This document shows positions 45,350 through 54,316 of a DNA stretch of 64,000 nt, piece by piece (position 1 is the first letter of the stretch; each line of letters opens with the position of its first letter). The notes under the pieces were generated by a model. That model made no database searches, was not told the origin of the DNA, and was given only the letters and a program-made list of their open reading frames with translations. The translations under genes were made by a program, and so were the position numbers. The DNA is from an uncultured Clostridium sp. (GTDB lineage Bacteria > Bacillota > Clostridia > TANB77 > CAG-508): assembly GCA_947648905.1 (NCBI GenBank), contig CANSPP010000002.1, positions 186,001 through 250,000 of the forward strand, given 5' to 3'.

Positions 45350-46081
45350 TTATTTATTATAATAGAAGTTTACTGTCCATTTTTGACACTGAGGACAAGT
45401 CCAAACTTCGTACCCGTAAGGGCAATTTTTATGATATTCTTCATCTGTTATTTCAAAATTCTCCCATTGCTTTCCCCACTTTGCTATTTCTGTTTTGAAA
45501 TATGCAGCTGCTTGTTCTTGTGTTTCAAACCATTTGCCAGTATTTCCTGCACCTACTTTATGATTATTCCCTTTGCATTCTGTCTTTGGTGCAATTTGAA
45601 CTTCTTGCTCTTTATAACTACTATCATTATTTTTTACTGGTGTTGTTGTTTGTTCACTTTTAGAACTTTGCTCACTTTTTTGAGGTTGTGATGGTGTTTT
45701 TTCTTGTGTTGTTTGCTGTTTACTTGTTGTTGTAGTTTTATTATTTTCTTTTTTAGCTGATGTCTTTACATTTTTTTCTTGAACTGGCTGTGTAGTTTCT
45801 ACTGTTTTACTTTCTTCTACTGCTTGATTTTGTGATGTTGTATTATCTTCAACAGTATTACTTTGCTCTACATTGTTTTCTACTGTATTCTCAATAATAT
45901 TTTCATTATTTATTATATTTGCTGACTCATTATTCTCTTGCATTTGATTTTTATTGTTTTCCCCAATAACAATATTATCAACTTTCCTATTCTTATATAT
46001 GAATATTCCTGCAATTCCTAATACTATTATAACTAATATTGTAATTAAAATAACAATTTTCTTATTTTTACTCATAACCAA
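45350..46081 (-). CDS. Membrane-anchored protein with Thr/Gln-rich stalk and Cys-rich C-terminus
   Basis: The protein is up to 243 aa. One N-terminal membrane segment (about 8-28) is followed by a low-complexity Asn/Glu/Thr/Gln/Ser stalk (about 35-165) and a compact C-terminal domain (about 168-243) with four Cys, three of them in CPYGYEVWTCPQC, which suggests metal binding. It is probably extracytoplasmic. No family is recognised; its position next to the adhesin suggests a surface role. Confidence 0.7.
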   Translation of the reverse strand: MVMSKNKKIVILITILVIIVLGIAGIFIYKNRKVDNIVIGENNKNQMQENNESANIINNENIIENTVENNVEQSNTVEDNTTSQNQAVEESKTVETTQPVQEKNVKTSAKKENNKTTTTSKQQTTQEKTPSQPQKSEQSSKSEQTTTPVKNNDSSYKEQEVQIAPKTECKGNNHKVGAGNTGKWFETQEQAAAYFKTEIAKWGKQWENFEITDEEYHKNCPYGYEVWTCPQCQKWTVNFYYNK

Positions 46082-46173
46082 ACATCTCCTTTTTTCTTTA
46101 TTTTACTACAATGTTTAGTTACTTTCAAATATACAAATTAAAATATTATTATTATTTTGTACTCCCACACAAA

Positions 46174-47100
46174 TTATCTAGCCATTTGTCTTTGTTTTAA
46201 TCTTCTGTGATGTTCTTCTACACATTTAAAAAGGAAATCTTCCACTTCTTTCTCTGTTACTACATCTCTAGGCAGGTATTTTTCAAACCTATCATAATGT
46301 ATATTATATTTTGGCTTTTGATTTGGTTTTTCTGCTGACATTATTTCTTCCAATTTATCTGTTGTAAGTTTTCCCTCTTGACTTAACTTTTTTAAATATA
46401 TTGCTTGTGATTGTGAGGGTGTTGCATCATATTTTTTTATATAGCATAATAATAGATTTTGTTCTTCTTTAGACAAATAGGAAATTTCAACAGCTGGGCT
46501 AAAAGATATTTTACCTATATCCACCATGTCTAATAATTCTTGTATCAGTTCTGTTAGCCTTATATATCTTTGAACTTGTCTGCCACTTTCTCCATTGTCT
46601 TTGCCAACTAAATCTGCACTTTCATAATTTCCGACAACTTGTCGGGAATTTTCCTTTTTTGGTCTTCCTGCTTGTCTTTTTATAGCTTCTAGCTTCATTT
46701 TATAAGCAAATGCCTTTTCTGATGGTAATACTTTTTCTCTTTGTATGTTGCTATCTACCATTATAATAGTAGCTTCTTCATCTGTCATTTCTCTAACAAT
46801 AGCAGGTATTCCATCTAATCCTGCCTTTTTTGTTGCATAATTTCTTCTGTGTCCTGCTACCATTTCATAGCCACCATTTTGTTTTGGTCTTACTAAAATT
46901 GGCACTTTTACACCTATTTCTTTTATGCTTTCTACCATATTGTCCATTTCTTCATTGTCTGTTATTTTAAATGGATGATCTGGAAAATCTGTAATATCGT
47001 ATGGATTTAATATTACTACTGTTTCAGCTTTTCCTTTATTTGTGCTAAATTTTAGTAACTCATCTACACTGGGTAGTTCTATCTCTGGTCTTTTCGCTAT
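46174..47100 (-). CDS. parB: ParB-like partition protein, apparent AUA start
   Basis: 308 aa if started at ATA (47100-47098), which follows GGAGGAGG. The N-terminal ParB segment (VILNPYDITDFPDHPFKI) and the catalytic-type RPKQNGGYEMVAGHRR motif are present, followed by an HTH region. The first ATG (46947) would delete the first beta strand of the ParB fold, and a TGA stands just upstream of the ATA. The start overlaps the parA end by 41 nt. With ParA it maintains the excised circular element. Confidence 0.82.
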   Translation of the reverse strand: MAKRPEIELPSVDELLKFSTNKGKAETVVILNPYDITDFPDHPFKITDNEEMDNMVESIKEIGVKVPILVRPKQNGGYEMVAGHRRNYATKKAGLDGIPAIVREMTDEEATIIMVDSNIQREKVLPSEKAFAYKMKLEAIKRQAGRPKKENSRQVVGNYESADLVGKDNGESGRQVQRYIRLTELIQELLDMVDIGKISFSPAVEISYLSKEEQNLLLCYIKKYDATPSQSQAIYLKKLSQEGKLTTDKLEEIMSAEKPNQKPKYNIHYDRFEKYLPRDVVTEKEVEDFLFKCVEEHHRRLKQRQMAR

Positions 47101-47882
47101 TTTTCAACACCTCCTCCGTAAAATTTTCATAAGCTACTGCTGGCTTACTTTTCTTGTCATAAGCATATATACTCTTGCCCTCTATCGTACTTTCGGCTGC
47201 TTTTACTCCCATAGGAATTACTGTGTTGTATATCTTTATTCTGCTTCCATAACTATTTCTTAATGTTTCTATTGTTGTCTTTGCTAAATTTGTTTTCATA
47301 TCTGCAATGGTCAATAATATTCCATCTATTTTTAGTCTTGGATTTATCTGTACTCTCGTTTTATCTATTGTTTGTATTAACTGTGTCATTCCTTTAAGAG
47401 GTAAGTATTGAGCTTGAACTGGAATAATTACACTATCAGCTGTTGCAAGTGCGTTTATTGTAAGAAGTCCTAATGAAGGTCTACAATCAATTAAGATATA
47501 ATCATAATCTTCTTTAACATTATCAATGTATTGTTTCAATATATTTTCTTTGTTTATATATTTAACTAGCGATATATCTAGTGCTTCTAATTCAATATTA
47601 GCAGGCATTAAATTTACACCTTCTGCATTTTGTAGTATTCCTTCATTCTTGCTTATAGGCTTTTCCTGTATTACTTTCTCCATAATATTTTTTATTGTTA
47701 TCTCCATGTTGTCTTGATTTTTGTACCCCAATGATGTTGTCAAATCTCCTTGTGGATCTAAATCTATTAGTAATACCTTTTTCCCCTTTCTAGCTAGCCC
47801 ATTTCCCAAATTAGCTGTTGTAGTTGTTTTTCCTACTCCACCGTTTTTGATTAGCTATGGCAATTACTTTACACTTTGACAC
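47060..47882 (-). CDS. parA: ParA-like partition ATPase, one CGG shift site
   Basis: Restored length is 273 aa from GTG at 47882 (AAAGGAGGG upstream). An in-frame CGG at 47841-47843 interrupts the deviant Walker A; skipping the C gives NQKGGVGKTTTTANLGN. Without the shift the ATPase motif is lost. Other features are LLIDLDPQGDLTTSLGY, LIDCRPSLGLLTINAL and VIIPVQAQYLPLKG. 823 nt minus 1 is 274 codons. It drives element segregation with ParB. Confidence 0.87.
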
Positions 47883-47934
47883 TTTTTACCCTCCTTTCAT
47901 AAAAATCAGCCATCAATAATGATGACTATGTAAA

Positions 47935-47965
47935 AAAAACAAATCAACCTAGGTCGACTTGTTTA
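47935..47965 (-). terminator. Terminator upstream of parA
   Basis: Imperfect arms (AAACAA..TC..ACCT and AGGT..GA..TTGTTT) are followed by a run of seven or more T on the minus strand, just past the stop at 47972. Confidence 0.65.
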
Positions 47966-47971
47966 TAAAAA

Positions 47972-48319
47972 TTATCTCTCTGTTTTTTCCCTTTCCTTTT
48001 GATTCAAACTCCTCAATTTTTTATCTACCATTTGGCTATATTCTTCTAATCCTATCGCTCTTGCTTCTCTTATAGATTGTCTTTTAATATTAAGGTTATC
48101 TATTCTACTATCATTGTTATAGTGTTCTATCATTTCTTTTACTTTTTCTTCAGATGTTATATCTTTGAAAATTATTTTGCTCTCTTTTATTTCTAAGTTA
48201 TAACCTTTTCTTAATAAATAAGCCAAAAAGTATCTTTGTCCCTCATTATCATATTGTTGTAAATTTTCACTATTAAATTGTTGTTTTTCATGATATTCTA
48301 ATACTTGATTATCTTTCAT
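47972..48319 (-). CDS. Element hypothetical protein, 115 aa
   Basis: The ATG at 48319 is preceded by AAGGTAAAACA; the frame is open upstream to 48406 across the previous gene's end. It is a charged helical protein (GYNLEIKESKIIFKDITSEE followed by IREARAIGLEEYSQMVDKKL). No family is recognised. Confidence 0.6.
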   Translation of the reverse strand: MKDNQVLEYHEKQQFNSENLQQYDNEGQRYFLAYLLRKGYNLEIKESKIIFKDITSEEKVKEMIEHYNNDSRIDNLNIKRQSIREARAIGLEEYSQMVDKKLRSLNQKEREKTER

Positions 48320-48323
48320 TGTT

Positions 48324-48623
48324 TTACCTTGCCCTTTCTTTATTCTTATTTTTATTAGGTTGCATACGAACTTTAGAGTATATCTCAAAAGCTTTATCTT
48401 CATCAAAACTCTTATCTATTGAAATAGCCTTATTTTCAATAAACTCTTTACTCATTATGAATCTACCTGTATCAATAAAATTATATCTGCCGTCTTTGTC
48501 TTTGCCCATATACATAACAGTAATCGGTATTTTTTCTTTGTCATTACATATTGGTATATTGACAGTACAAAACATTCCTTGCTGCAAATTGTTTAGATAA
48601 TCTATTGCTTCTTGATTTTTCAA
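48324..48623 (-). CDS. Element hypothetical protein, 99 aa
   Basis: Starts at TTG with AAGGAGGG. The beta-rich segment CTVNIPICNDKEKIPITVMY and GKDKDGRYNFIDTGRFIMSK are reminiscent of DUF5720-like element proteins, but I am not sure. It forms one unit with the 115-aa gene. Confidence 0.6.
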   Translation of the reverse strand: MKNQEAIDYLNNLQQGMFCTVNIPICNDKEKIPITVMYMGKDKDGRYNFIDTGRFIMSKEFIENKAISIDKSFDEDKAFEIYSKVRMQPNKNKNKERAR

Positions 48624-48655
48624 ATTTTCTCCCTCCTTATATTTTTTCCACTAAA

Positions 48656-48684
48656 AAAAGCCAATCTTTGATTGACTTTTTAGT
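48656..48684 (-). terminator. Terminator after the 47-aa gene
   Basis: AAGTCAATC and GATTGGCTT pair with one mismatch and are followed by seven T on the minus strand. Confidence 0.7.
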
Positions 48685-48691
48685 TATGTAT

Positions 48692-48835
48692 TTAATTTTC
48701 GATTAGTTTTATTAGTAATTCATTTATTGGCTCTGTTGGTCTATTTTGTTTTAGCTGATTATTTCTCTTTTCGACTAATGCTTGTATAATTAACTTTTCA
48801 TCTCTAGCACTTAATTTTGCTTTTATTTTTTTCAT
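48692..48835 (-). CDS. Small element protein, 47 aa
   Basis: A clear RBS (AAAAGGAGCG) precedes the ATG at 48835. The sequence KLSARDEKLIIQALVEKRNN followed by TEPINELLIKLIEN resembles the 65-aa protein at 24167-24364. Function unknown. Confidence 0.6.
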   Translation of the reverse strand: MKKIKAKLSARDEKLIIQALVEKRNNQLKQNRPTEPINELLIKLIEN

Positions 48836-48923
48836 ATAGAATCGCTCCTTTTCATTTTTTATACTATAATGTTATTACAATTTTTTAAGATAACAATTCT
48901 ACTTTTTGATTTTTTTATCAATT

Positions 48924-49016
48924 TTACACCATATTCATGTAAACTTTTACTTCAACTCGGCTAAACTTTTCTCTCTTTTTCTCTTCTCTCACATGGCTTT
49001 CAAGCTCTTTCCTCAT
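48924..49016 (-). CDS. Possible 30-aa peptide
   Basis: The short ORF starts RKELESHVREEKKREKFSR and is highly charged. It overlaps the end of the 27-aa ORF upstream and has a weak GGAAATG RBS. It may be a real small protein or the end of a degraded gene. The stretch 48836-48923 after it is AT-rich with no recognisable gene. Confidence 0.35.
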   Translation of the reverse strand: MRKELESHVREEKKREKFSRVEVKVYMNMV

Positions 49017-49083
49017 ATCGAACGCATTTCCTACTAATAGCAAATGCTATTAATGTAATACCATTTATTTTATTGCTCTTCAT
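49000..49083 (-). CDS. Possible 27-aa peptide
   Basis: An AAAGGAG RBS and a good promoter (49116-49145) precede an ORF beginning KSNKINGITLIAFAIS, which recalls the pilin-like N-terminus (GITLIALVxT) frequent in Clostridia. The reading frame then ends quickly. It could be the first ORF of the element's right-end operon or a relic. Confidence 0.4.
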   Translation of the reverse strand: MKSNKINGITLIAFAISRKCVRYEERA

Positions 49084-49115
49084 TTATTTTTTCTCCTTTG
49101 TTTTTTCTTAGAAAA

Positions 49116-49145
49116 ATTTTATCATTCGTAAAAAAATTATGTCAA
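49116..49145 (-). promoter_or_regulatory. Promoter at the right end of the element
   Basis: TTGACA (49145-49140), an 18-nt spacer and TAAAAT (49121-49116). It can drive the short ORFs and the operon to their left. Confidence 0.7.
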
Positions 49146-49188
49146 TAGATAATACCTTAGTGTTTATATTATATGTAAAATTATTGCA

Positions 49189-49222
49189 AAAAAAGAGAAG
49201 GATTATATCCTCCTCTTTAAAA
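49189..49222 (-). terminator. Terminator after ywlC/sua5
   Basis: AAAGAGGAGGA and TCCTTCTCTTT form an 11-bp stem with one mismatch, followed by seven T. It begins at the stop codon of the restored reading frame (49217), which independently supports the frame correction. Confidence 0.8.
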
Positions 49223-50207
49223 TATATCAGAGCAAGTCTTACTAAGTCTATCCATAATAGCCTTACCTAAACCGCTTCTCTTCTACTCCTTCAACAATAA
49301 TTATATCAGGGTTTAACCTATCAGCCTTTCTAAGCAAACTAAAGATATTTCTTGAAATCTCCTCAAAATTATTCTTAGCTCCCATATCAAAAACATTCTC
49401 AGTAGTATAATTACAAATATTCTCACTACAACATATAATAACTGCATTTTCATAATTCTTTAATAAAGCTTTAATATTACTAACTTGCTCTTTTCCATCA
49501 TATACCATCACACACTTACTATGTATCTTATAGTGAGCTATGTCATTACTTGGCAATAGTTCATTCTTTGCATTCTTCAAATAATCCAAAACTACACTTC
49601 CTGAAATATCTCTTATTTGAACATCTGTAATAGCACCTGGTCTTAAAATATGTGGTACATTATCAACCACTTTTACAATAGTTGACTCTAAACCGATTTG
49701 GCTATCTCCACCATCTATAATATAATCTACTTTATCTTCAAACTCTTCAATTATATCATTCAAATTTGTACCACTAGGTTTGCCAGATAAATTAGCACTA
49801 GGAGCTGCAATAGGAACTCCCGCTTCTTCTACTAATTTCTTAGCAATTTCTCCGCTTGGCATACGTACGCCAACAGTATCACCACCTGCAGTCACTATAT
49901 CTGGTACAATATCTTTTCTTTTTAATATAATTGTAAAAGGACCAGGAAAAAAGGCTTCCATTAGTTTATATTCCAAGTCAGTAATCTCTTTTGCTATACT
50001 TTCTATCATTTCCTTACTACTAACTAATAGATTAATAGGATTTTTTGTACTTCTTCCTTTTGCTTTGTATACCTTTTCTACAGCCTCACTAGATAAACCA
50101 TTTGCGCCAATTCCATAGACTGTTTCTGTTGGAAACAATACTATTCCATCATTCTTAATAATACTTGCTGGTTCTTTTAATTTGTCAAAAATTATTTTAT
50201 TCTTCAT
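49217..50207 (-). CDS. ywlC: L-threonylcarbamoyladenylate synthase, one CGG shift site
   Basis: Restored length is 329 aa from the ATG at 50207 (the frame is open to 50228). The YrdC/Sua5 core is clear (LFPTETVYGIGANGL, KGRSTKNPINLLVS, PFTIILKRKD, VGVRMPSGEIA, APSANLSGKPSGT), followed by the C-terminal Sua5 domain. An in-frame CGG at 49272-49274 truncates it; skipping the C gives EGVEEKGLGKAIMDRLSK and a stop at 49217 inside a terminator stem. It makes threonylcarbamoyl-AMP for the t6A37 modification of tRNAs that read ANN codons, which affects decoding fidelity and start selection. Confidence 0.92.
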
Positions 50208-50254
50208 ATCTAGATATCTTTCCACCAAAACAGCCTACCTTTCTTTTTATATTT

Positions 50255-50336
50255 TCAGGAGACAATGTCCAGGAAAGAAACGTCCCCAATTGGACAATGT
50301 CCAGTAAGGAAACGTCCCCAATTGGACATTGGACAC
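50255..50336. repeat. Tandem REP-like intergenic repeat
   Basis: Two copies of CAATGTCCAG(G/T)AA(A/G)GAAACG followed by TCCCCAATTGGA lie head to tail. A related copy is at 63778-63832. The central CCAATTGG is palindromic. Such dispersed elements are probably moved by a transposase in trans. Confidence 0.65.
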
Positions 50337-51535
50337 TAAAACCTAATAATTTCGTTATATATCTCTATCGCAAAATTATCTGTCATGCCAGAAATATAGT
50401 AAATAATTGCCTTAAAGTAATCCTTTTCATTATTTATATCAAATATCACTTCATTTTTAGAATTTGAATATCTTCCTAAATTCCAATAATTAGATATCCA
50501 ATCCTTAAAACTATTAAATAGCTTTGGATATACCTTTTTCATTTTTTCTATGTTCTCTAATGTCTTTTCTCCATTATAAGTTTTCTTTAAAGTTTCATAT
50601 ATTTCATTTAATACAAGTTTAAAATATCTATTTGATGGACTAATTCTTTCGTCAAAATAAATATTATTATAATTATATTTTTTAATGTCGTTTAGCATAT
50701 TAAATGTTTCTTCTGAGAAGCATAATCCATTTTCTAATGAAGAATTTTCACATAAATCACAAGTTAGTTTATTTATTATAACTGTGTTATTTATTACCTC
50801 TTCTGAGTTATGGTTTAGTAATTTATATAAATCTTCTAGTTTTTCATCTAATATTCCTAATGTTATTGCGTCTTCTATGTCTCTTCCTAAATATGAGATT
50901 TTATCAGCTATTTTTACAACACAAGCTTCCCAAGTATATGGAGCATATTGATTAGGTCTAGTATAATCATATAAATCTATATACTCTTCTCTTGGTTTTA
51001 GCTTATTTTCATCAATTTCGCCACAATGTGATATTATACCATCACGTATTGCATATGTTAAATTTAAATTTTGTCTATCTTTAAAATGATTTTCTAGTAA
51101 TTCTATTTTGTCAACATATTCTAATCCATTTTTTTCGTGCCAAAATCTTTCTCCTAAATCTCTTACAGATATTTCAGATAATACTTTTTCTCCCTGATGT
51201 CCAAAAGGGCTATGTCCTAAATCGTGTGCTGATGCTATTGCTTTTGTTAGTTCTGTGTTTAATCCTAAATATTTAGCAATTGTGTAACTTATTGATTCTA
51301 CATGTGTTGTATGTTCAATTCTTGTACAAATGTGGTCATCTCCTGGTGAGAAAAATACTTGTGTTTTATGTTTTAATCTTTTATATGCATTGCAATGTAT
51401 AATTCTTGTGTAGTCTCTTTCAAAATCTGAGCGTATGTCACTTTCTCTTATATATAGTGGCTTTTCTCTTTTTATTATATTGTTCCATTTTGGATTATTT
51501 TCATTTGCTGAATAATCTTTTAATAAATCTCTCAT
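50336..51535 (-). CDS. dGTP triphosphohydrolase-like HD protein
   Basis: The protein has 399 aa. HD-domain residues are visible: RIEHTTHVE, then ASAHDLGHSPFGHQGE. The N-terminal KPLYIRESDIRSDFERDYTR and YKRLKHKTQVF match the dGTPase (Dgt) family. It removes triphosphate from dNTPs and may control pools or phage infection. GCGGAGG precedes the ATG. An adjacent REP-like element lies past its stop codon. Confidence 0.9.
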   Translation of the reverse strand: MRDLLKDYSANENNPKWNNIIKREKPLYIRESDIRSDFERDYTRIIHCNAYKRLKHKTQVFFSPGDDHICTRIEHTTHVESISYTIAKYLGLNTELTKAIASAHDLGHSPFGHQGEKVLSEISVRDLGERFWHEKNGLEYVDKIELLENHFKDRQNLNLTYAIRDGIISHCGEIDENKLKPREEYIDLYDYTRPNQYAPYTWEACVVKIADKISYLGRDIEDAITLGILDEKLEDLYKLLNHNSEEVINNTVIINKLTCDLCENSSLENGLCFSEETFNMLNDIKKYNYNNIYFDERISPSNRYFKLVLNEIYETLKKTYNGEKTLENIEKMKKVYPKLFNSFKDWISNYWNLGRYSNSKNEVIFDINNEKDYFKAIIYYISGMTDNFAIEIYNEIIRF

Positions 51536-51578
51536 ATTTATTTTATTCCTCCGCTACATTTTATTTATATGATGCTTT

Positions 51579-53591
51579 TTAGGACTGTCCCAAAAATGTT
51601 TCTTCTTTGTCTTTTATCATATTGCAAATTAAATCTGCTGATTTTTCTACTCCTAATACATCACTATTAATACATATGTCATAATTGCTATGGTTAGCCC
51701 ATTCTTTATCAGTATAATGTTTATAGTGGTTAGCTCTTAGCTTGTCAATTCTTTTGATTTCTTTTTCAGCTTTTTGTTTGTTCATACCATAAAATTCTGT
51801 TGCTCTTTTAATTTTATCTTCCATATTACTATATACAAATACTTTTATTACATTTTCTTTGTCTTGTAATATGAAGTCTGCACATCTACCGATTATAACG
51901 CAAGATTCTTTTTCTGCTGTTTCTCTAATCAATTCTGATTCTTTTAAGAATAGTTCGTCTGCATTGTCTATTCCAAAATAGTATCCATTGTTTAGGCCAG
52001 ATAAGCTATCTCTTTTTTGTTCGTTGCTTTCTATGTATTCCTCTGATAGTCCTGTTTCTTGAGCTAGTTTTGTAATGAATTCTTTGTCATATAATTTAAT
52101 ACCTAATTTGTCTGCAATTAGTCTACCTATATATCTTCCACCAGAACCATACTCTCTTGATATTGTAACTACAATTTGTTTATTTAGTTTGTTATCTGTG
52201 CTTGTATCATCAATTAAAGCTTCACTCTTAACTTTTTCTTTTCCGAAGTTTTTTACTTCTAGTGTAAGTAATATTGCTGCTATTATAAATGCAAGTCCGT
52301 CTGCAACTGGTCCAGCTGACAACACACCAATTATTCCAAAAAAGCTACTTAATATAAGCATTGCTGGTATTAAGAATAGTATTTGTCTTGATAATGATAA
52401 TGCTGCGCTTTTTACGCTCTTTCCTATTGCTTGGAAGAAGATTCCTGATGGTATTTGTATACCATTACAAATACATAACATTAAGAATATTCTAAATCCT
52501 AAGCAGGCAAATTCCATATATAATTCGTCTCCACTACCAAAGATTGCAATTAGTTTGTCTGGTATTGTTTGGAATAAGATAAATGCAATTGTACTAATTA
52601 CTACACTTAATCCAAGTACTGTTTTCAATGTTTGTTTTACTCTGTCATATTTTTTAGCTCCATAGTTGTATCCTAATATTGGTTGTGCTCCTGCTGCAAT
52701 TCCTATAATTATACTATTTAATATTTGGCTTATTTTCATAACAATACCTAATACTGTAATTGGTATTTCTGAACCAAATTTTGATTGACTTCCATATTTT
52801 GAAAGTAAATTATTTTCAACTGCTACAAGCACTACATAACTCATTTGTGTTATAAAACTGCTTATTCCTAGTGTTGCTACTTTTTTTGCAACACCTAAAT
52901 TTATTTTGAATTCTTGTCTTGTTAATGTGATTGTTTTAAATTTCTTGATATATAAAATATTAATAATAAAAGTTAGTACTTGACTTATAACTGTTGCTAT
53001 TGCTGCACCTTGTACACCCATTTTGAATACAAATATAAATATTGGGTCTAATATAACATTAAGTATAGCACCTGATACCATAGATGTCATTGCATATTTT
53101 GGTGATCCATCTGCTCTTATAATTGAATTTAATGTTGTTCCTATCATTGTAAATGGTAGTCCTATTGCTATAACATATCCATAGCTTAAAGCATAATCTC
53201 TTAATGCATCTGTACATCCAAATATGCTTAGTAATTGTGGTAAAAATATTAATGTACCTGCACATAATATTATAGCTATAATTATACATAATGCAATTCC
53301 ATTTGCTACACCTTTTGATGCTTCTTTCTTTTTCTTTTCTCCTAATTTTAAACTTAAATATGCTGATGCTCCATCTCCAAACATTAATGAGAAAGCTAAG
53401 CATATCATTGTTAATGGGAATACTACATTTGTTGCTCCATTCCCTAAGTATCCTACTCCCCAACCTATAAATATTTGGTCTACTATGTTGTATAGGGAGT
53501 TTACAAGTAAAGATATGATACAAGGTACTGAGAATTTTCTTATCAGTTTTCCTATTTTTTCATATCCTAAAATATTTTCTTCATTGTTCAT
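51579..53591 (-). CDS. MATE efflux transporter fused to a cytidylate-kinase-like domain
   Basis: The protein has 670 aa. Residues 1-455 form a 12-TM MATE transporter (KFSVPCIISLLVNSLYNIVD, GDGASAYLSLKLGEKKKK, GAQPILGYNYGAKKYDRVK). Residues about 468-665 form a cytidylate kinase-like domain (VVTISREYGSGGRYIGR as P-loop, CVIIGRCADFIL, RANHYKHYTDKEW). A single uninterrupted frame links them. A free-standing kinase-like protein and a MATE protein are the normal forms; a fusion suggests a nucleotide or phosphorylation link to transport, which is inference. Strong RBS (AAGGAGGAAG). Confidence 0.88.
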   Translation of the reverse strand: MNNEENILGYEKIGKLIRKFSVPCIISLLVNSLYNIVDQIFIGWGVGYLGNGATNVVFPLTMICLAFSLMFGDGASAYLSLKLGEKKKKEASKGVANGIALCIIIAIILCAGTLIFLPQLLSIFGCTDALRDYALSYGYVIAIGLPFTMIGTTLNSIIRADGSPKYAMTSMVSGAILNVILDPIFIFVFKMGVQGAAIATVISQVLTFIINILYIKKFKTITLTRQEFKINLGVAKKVATLGISSFITQMSYVVLVAVENNLLSKYGSQSKFGSEIPITVLGIVMKISQILNSIIIGIAAGAQPILGYNYGAKKYDRVKQTLKTVLGLSVVISTIAFILFQTIPDKLIAIFGSGDELYMEFACLGFRIFLMLCICNGIQIPSGIFFQAIGKSVKSAALSLSRQILFLIPAMLILSSFFGIIGVLSAGPVADGLAFIIAAILLTLEVKNFGKEKVKSEALIDDTSTDNKLNKQIVVTISREYGSGGRYIGRLIADKLGIKLYDKEFITKLAQETGLSEEYIESNEQKRDSLSGLNNGYYFGIDNADELFLKESELIRETAEKESCVIIGRCADFILQDKENVIKVFVYSNMEDKIKRATEFYGMNKQKAEKEIKRIDKLRANHYKHYTDKEWANHSNYDICINSDVLGVEKSADLICNMIKDKEETFLGQS

Positions 53592-53660
53592 TTTTCTTCC
53601 TCCTTCTTAAATTTTCGCACATTCTAGTATACCATTTTTATCACATTTTGTCAATTTTTA

Positions 53661-53727
53661 CATGCCACTAGGGACGGACCTTTTTGGCAGATTTCTGTCA
53701 TTAAGGTCCGTCCCCATTGGCACGCTC
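53661..53727. repeat. REP-like palindromic element
   Basis: GGGACGGACCTT and AAGGTCCGTCCC form a 12-bp stem, flanked by TGCCA/TGGCA. It lies between two minus-strand genes and resembles dispersed, transposase-associated palindromes of Clostridia. It could act as a terminator for neither gene (no T-run). Confidence 0.65.
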
Positions 53728-53737
53728 TCTTTGGCAT

Positions 53738-54265
53738 TTATTTCTTTTTCATTTTTTGTTCAAATTCTTCCCAAGATTTACTAAACTTATGGTTTGCAAA
53801 TGTTTCTTTTAATCCTGTAATTTGTTTTAGTCTTATAATTTCGTCTAGTTCCATTCCTAAATGCTTAGATATTTCTGCTTCTGTCCACCCGTTTTGTGTT
53901 AATGTTATAACTATGTGTGACATATCTATAATTTGATGTGTTCCTCTTGCTCTATTATGCCTTATTGTACTTGCCATACGACTTTCTAAGTCTTTATCTA
54001 TTGTAACAATTGGAACTTGTTTTAGATGGAAATATTCTTTTGCACATCTATAACGGTGAAATCCATCTACTACTATATAGATGTCATTTTTTTCATCATA
54101 ATAAGTTACTATTGGTTGTGTATATCCATCTTCTTCAATTGAATGTTTTAATAGTCTCATTTCTGGAGGTGCTACTTTGTTTGGGTTGTAGTCATTTGCA
54201 ACCACTTTGTCTATATCAACCATTTTTACGTTTAATACTGGCATTTCTACTTTTTGTTTTTTCAT
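53738..54265 (-). CDS. IbrB-like ParB/sulfiredoxin-domain protein
   Basis: The protein has 175 aa. A ParB-like nuclease domain (VKMVDIDKVVANDYNPNKVA, YIVVDGFHRYRCAKEYFHLK) is followed by an HTH-like region (WTEAEISKHLGMELDEIIRL). Together with the PAPS reductase-like gene at 54681-56008 it forms the IbrA-IbrB pair, described in E. coli as regulators of surface Eib proteins and common in gut bacteria. Its own biochemical activity is uncertain. Confidence 0.82.
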   Translation of the reverse strand: MKKQKVEMPVLNVKMVDIDKVVANDYNPNKVAPPEMRLLKHSIEEDGYTQPIVTYYDEKNDIYIVVDGFHRYRCAKEYFHLKQVPIVTIDKDLESRMASTIRHNRARGTHQIIDMSHIVITLTQNGWTEAEISKHLGMELDEIIRLKQITGLKETFANHKFSKSWEEFEQKMKKK

Positions 54266-54316
54266 TTTATCCTCTTCCTTGTACTAAATCTAATTTTCCG
54301 TATATAGGTTTATATA

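Noticed and set aside
46159..46176. Second oriT at 46.16 kb
   Set aside because: Only the TTTGTGTGGGAGTACAAA-like palindrome is shared; it is not next to relaxase genes, and a similar string occurs inside adhesin coding sequence.
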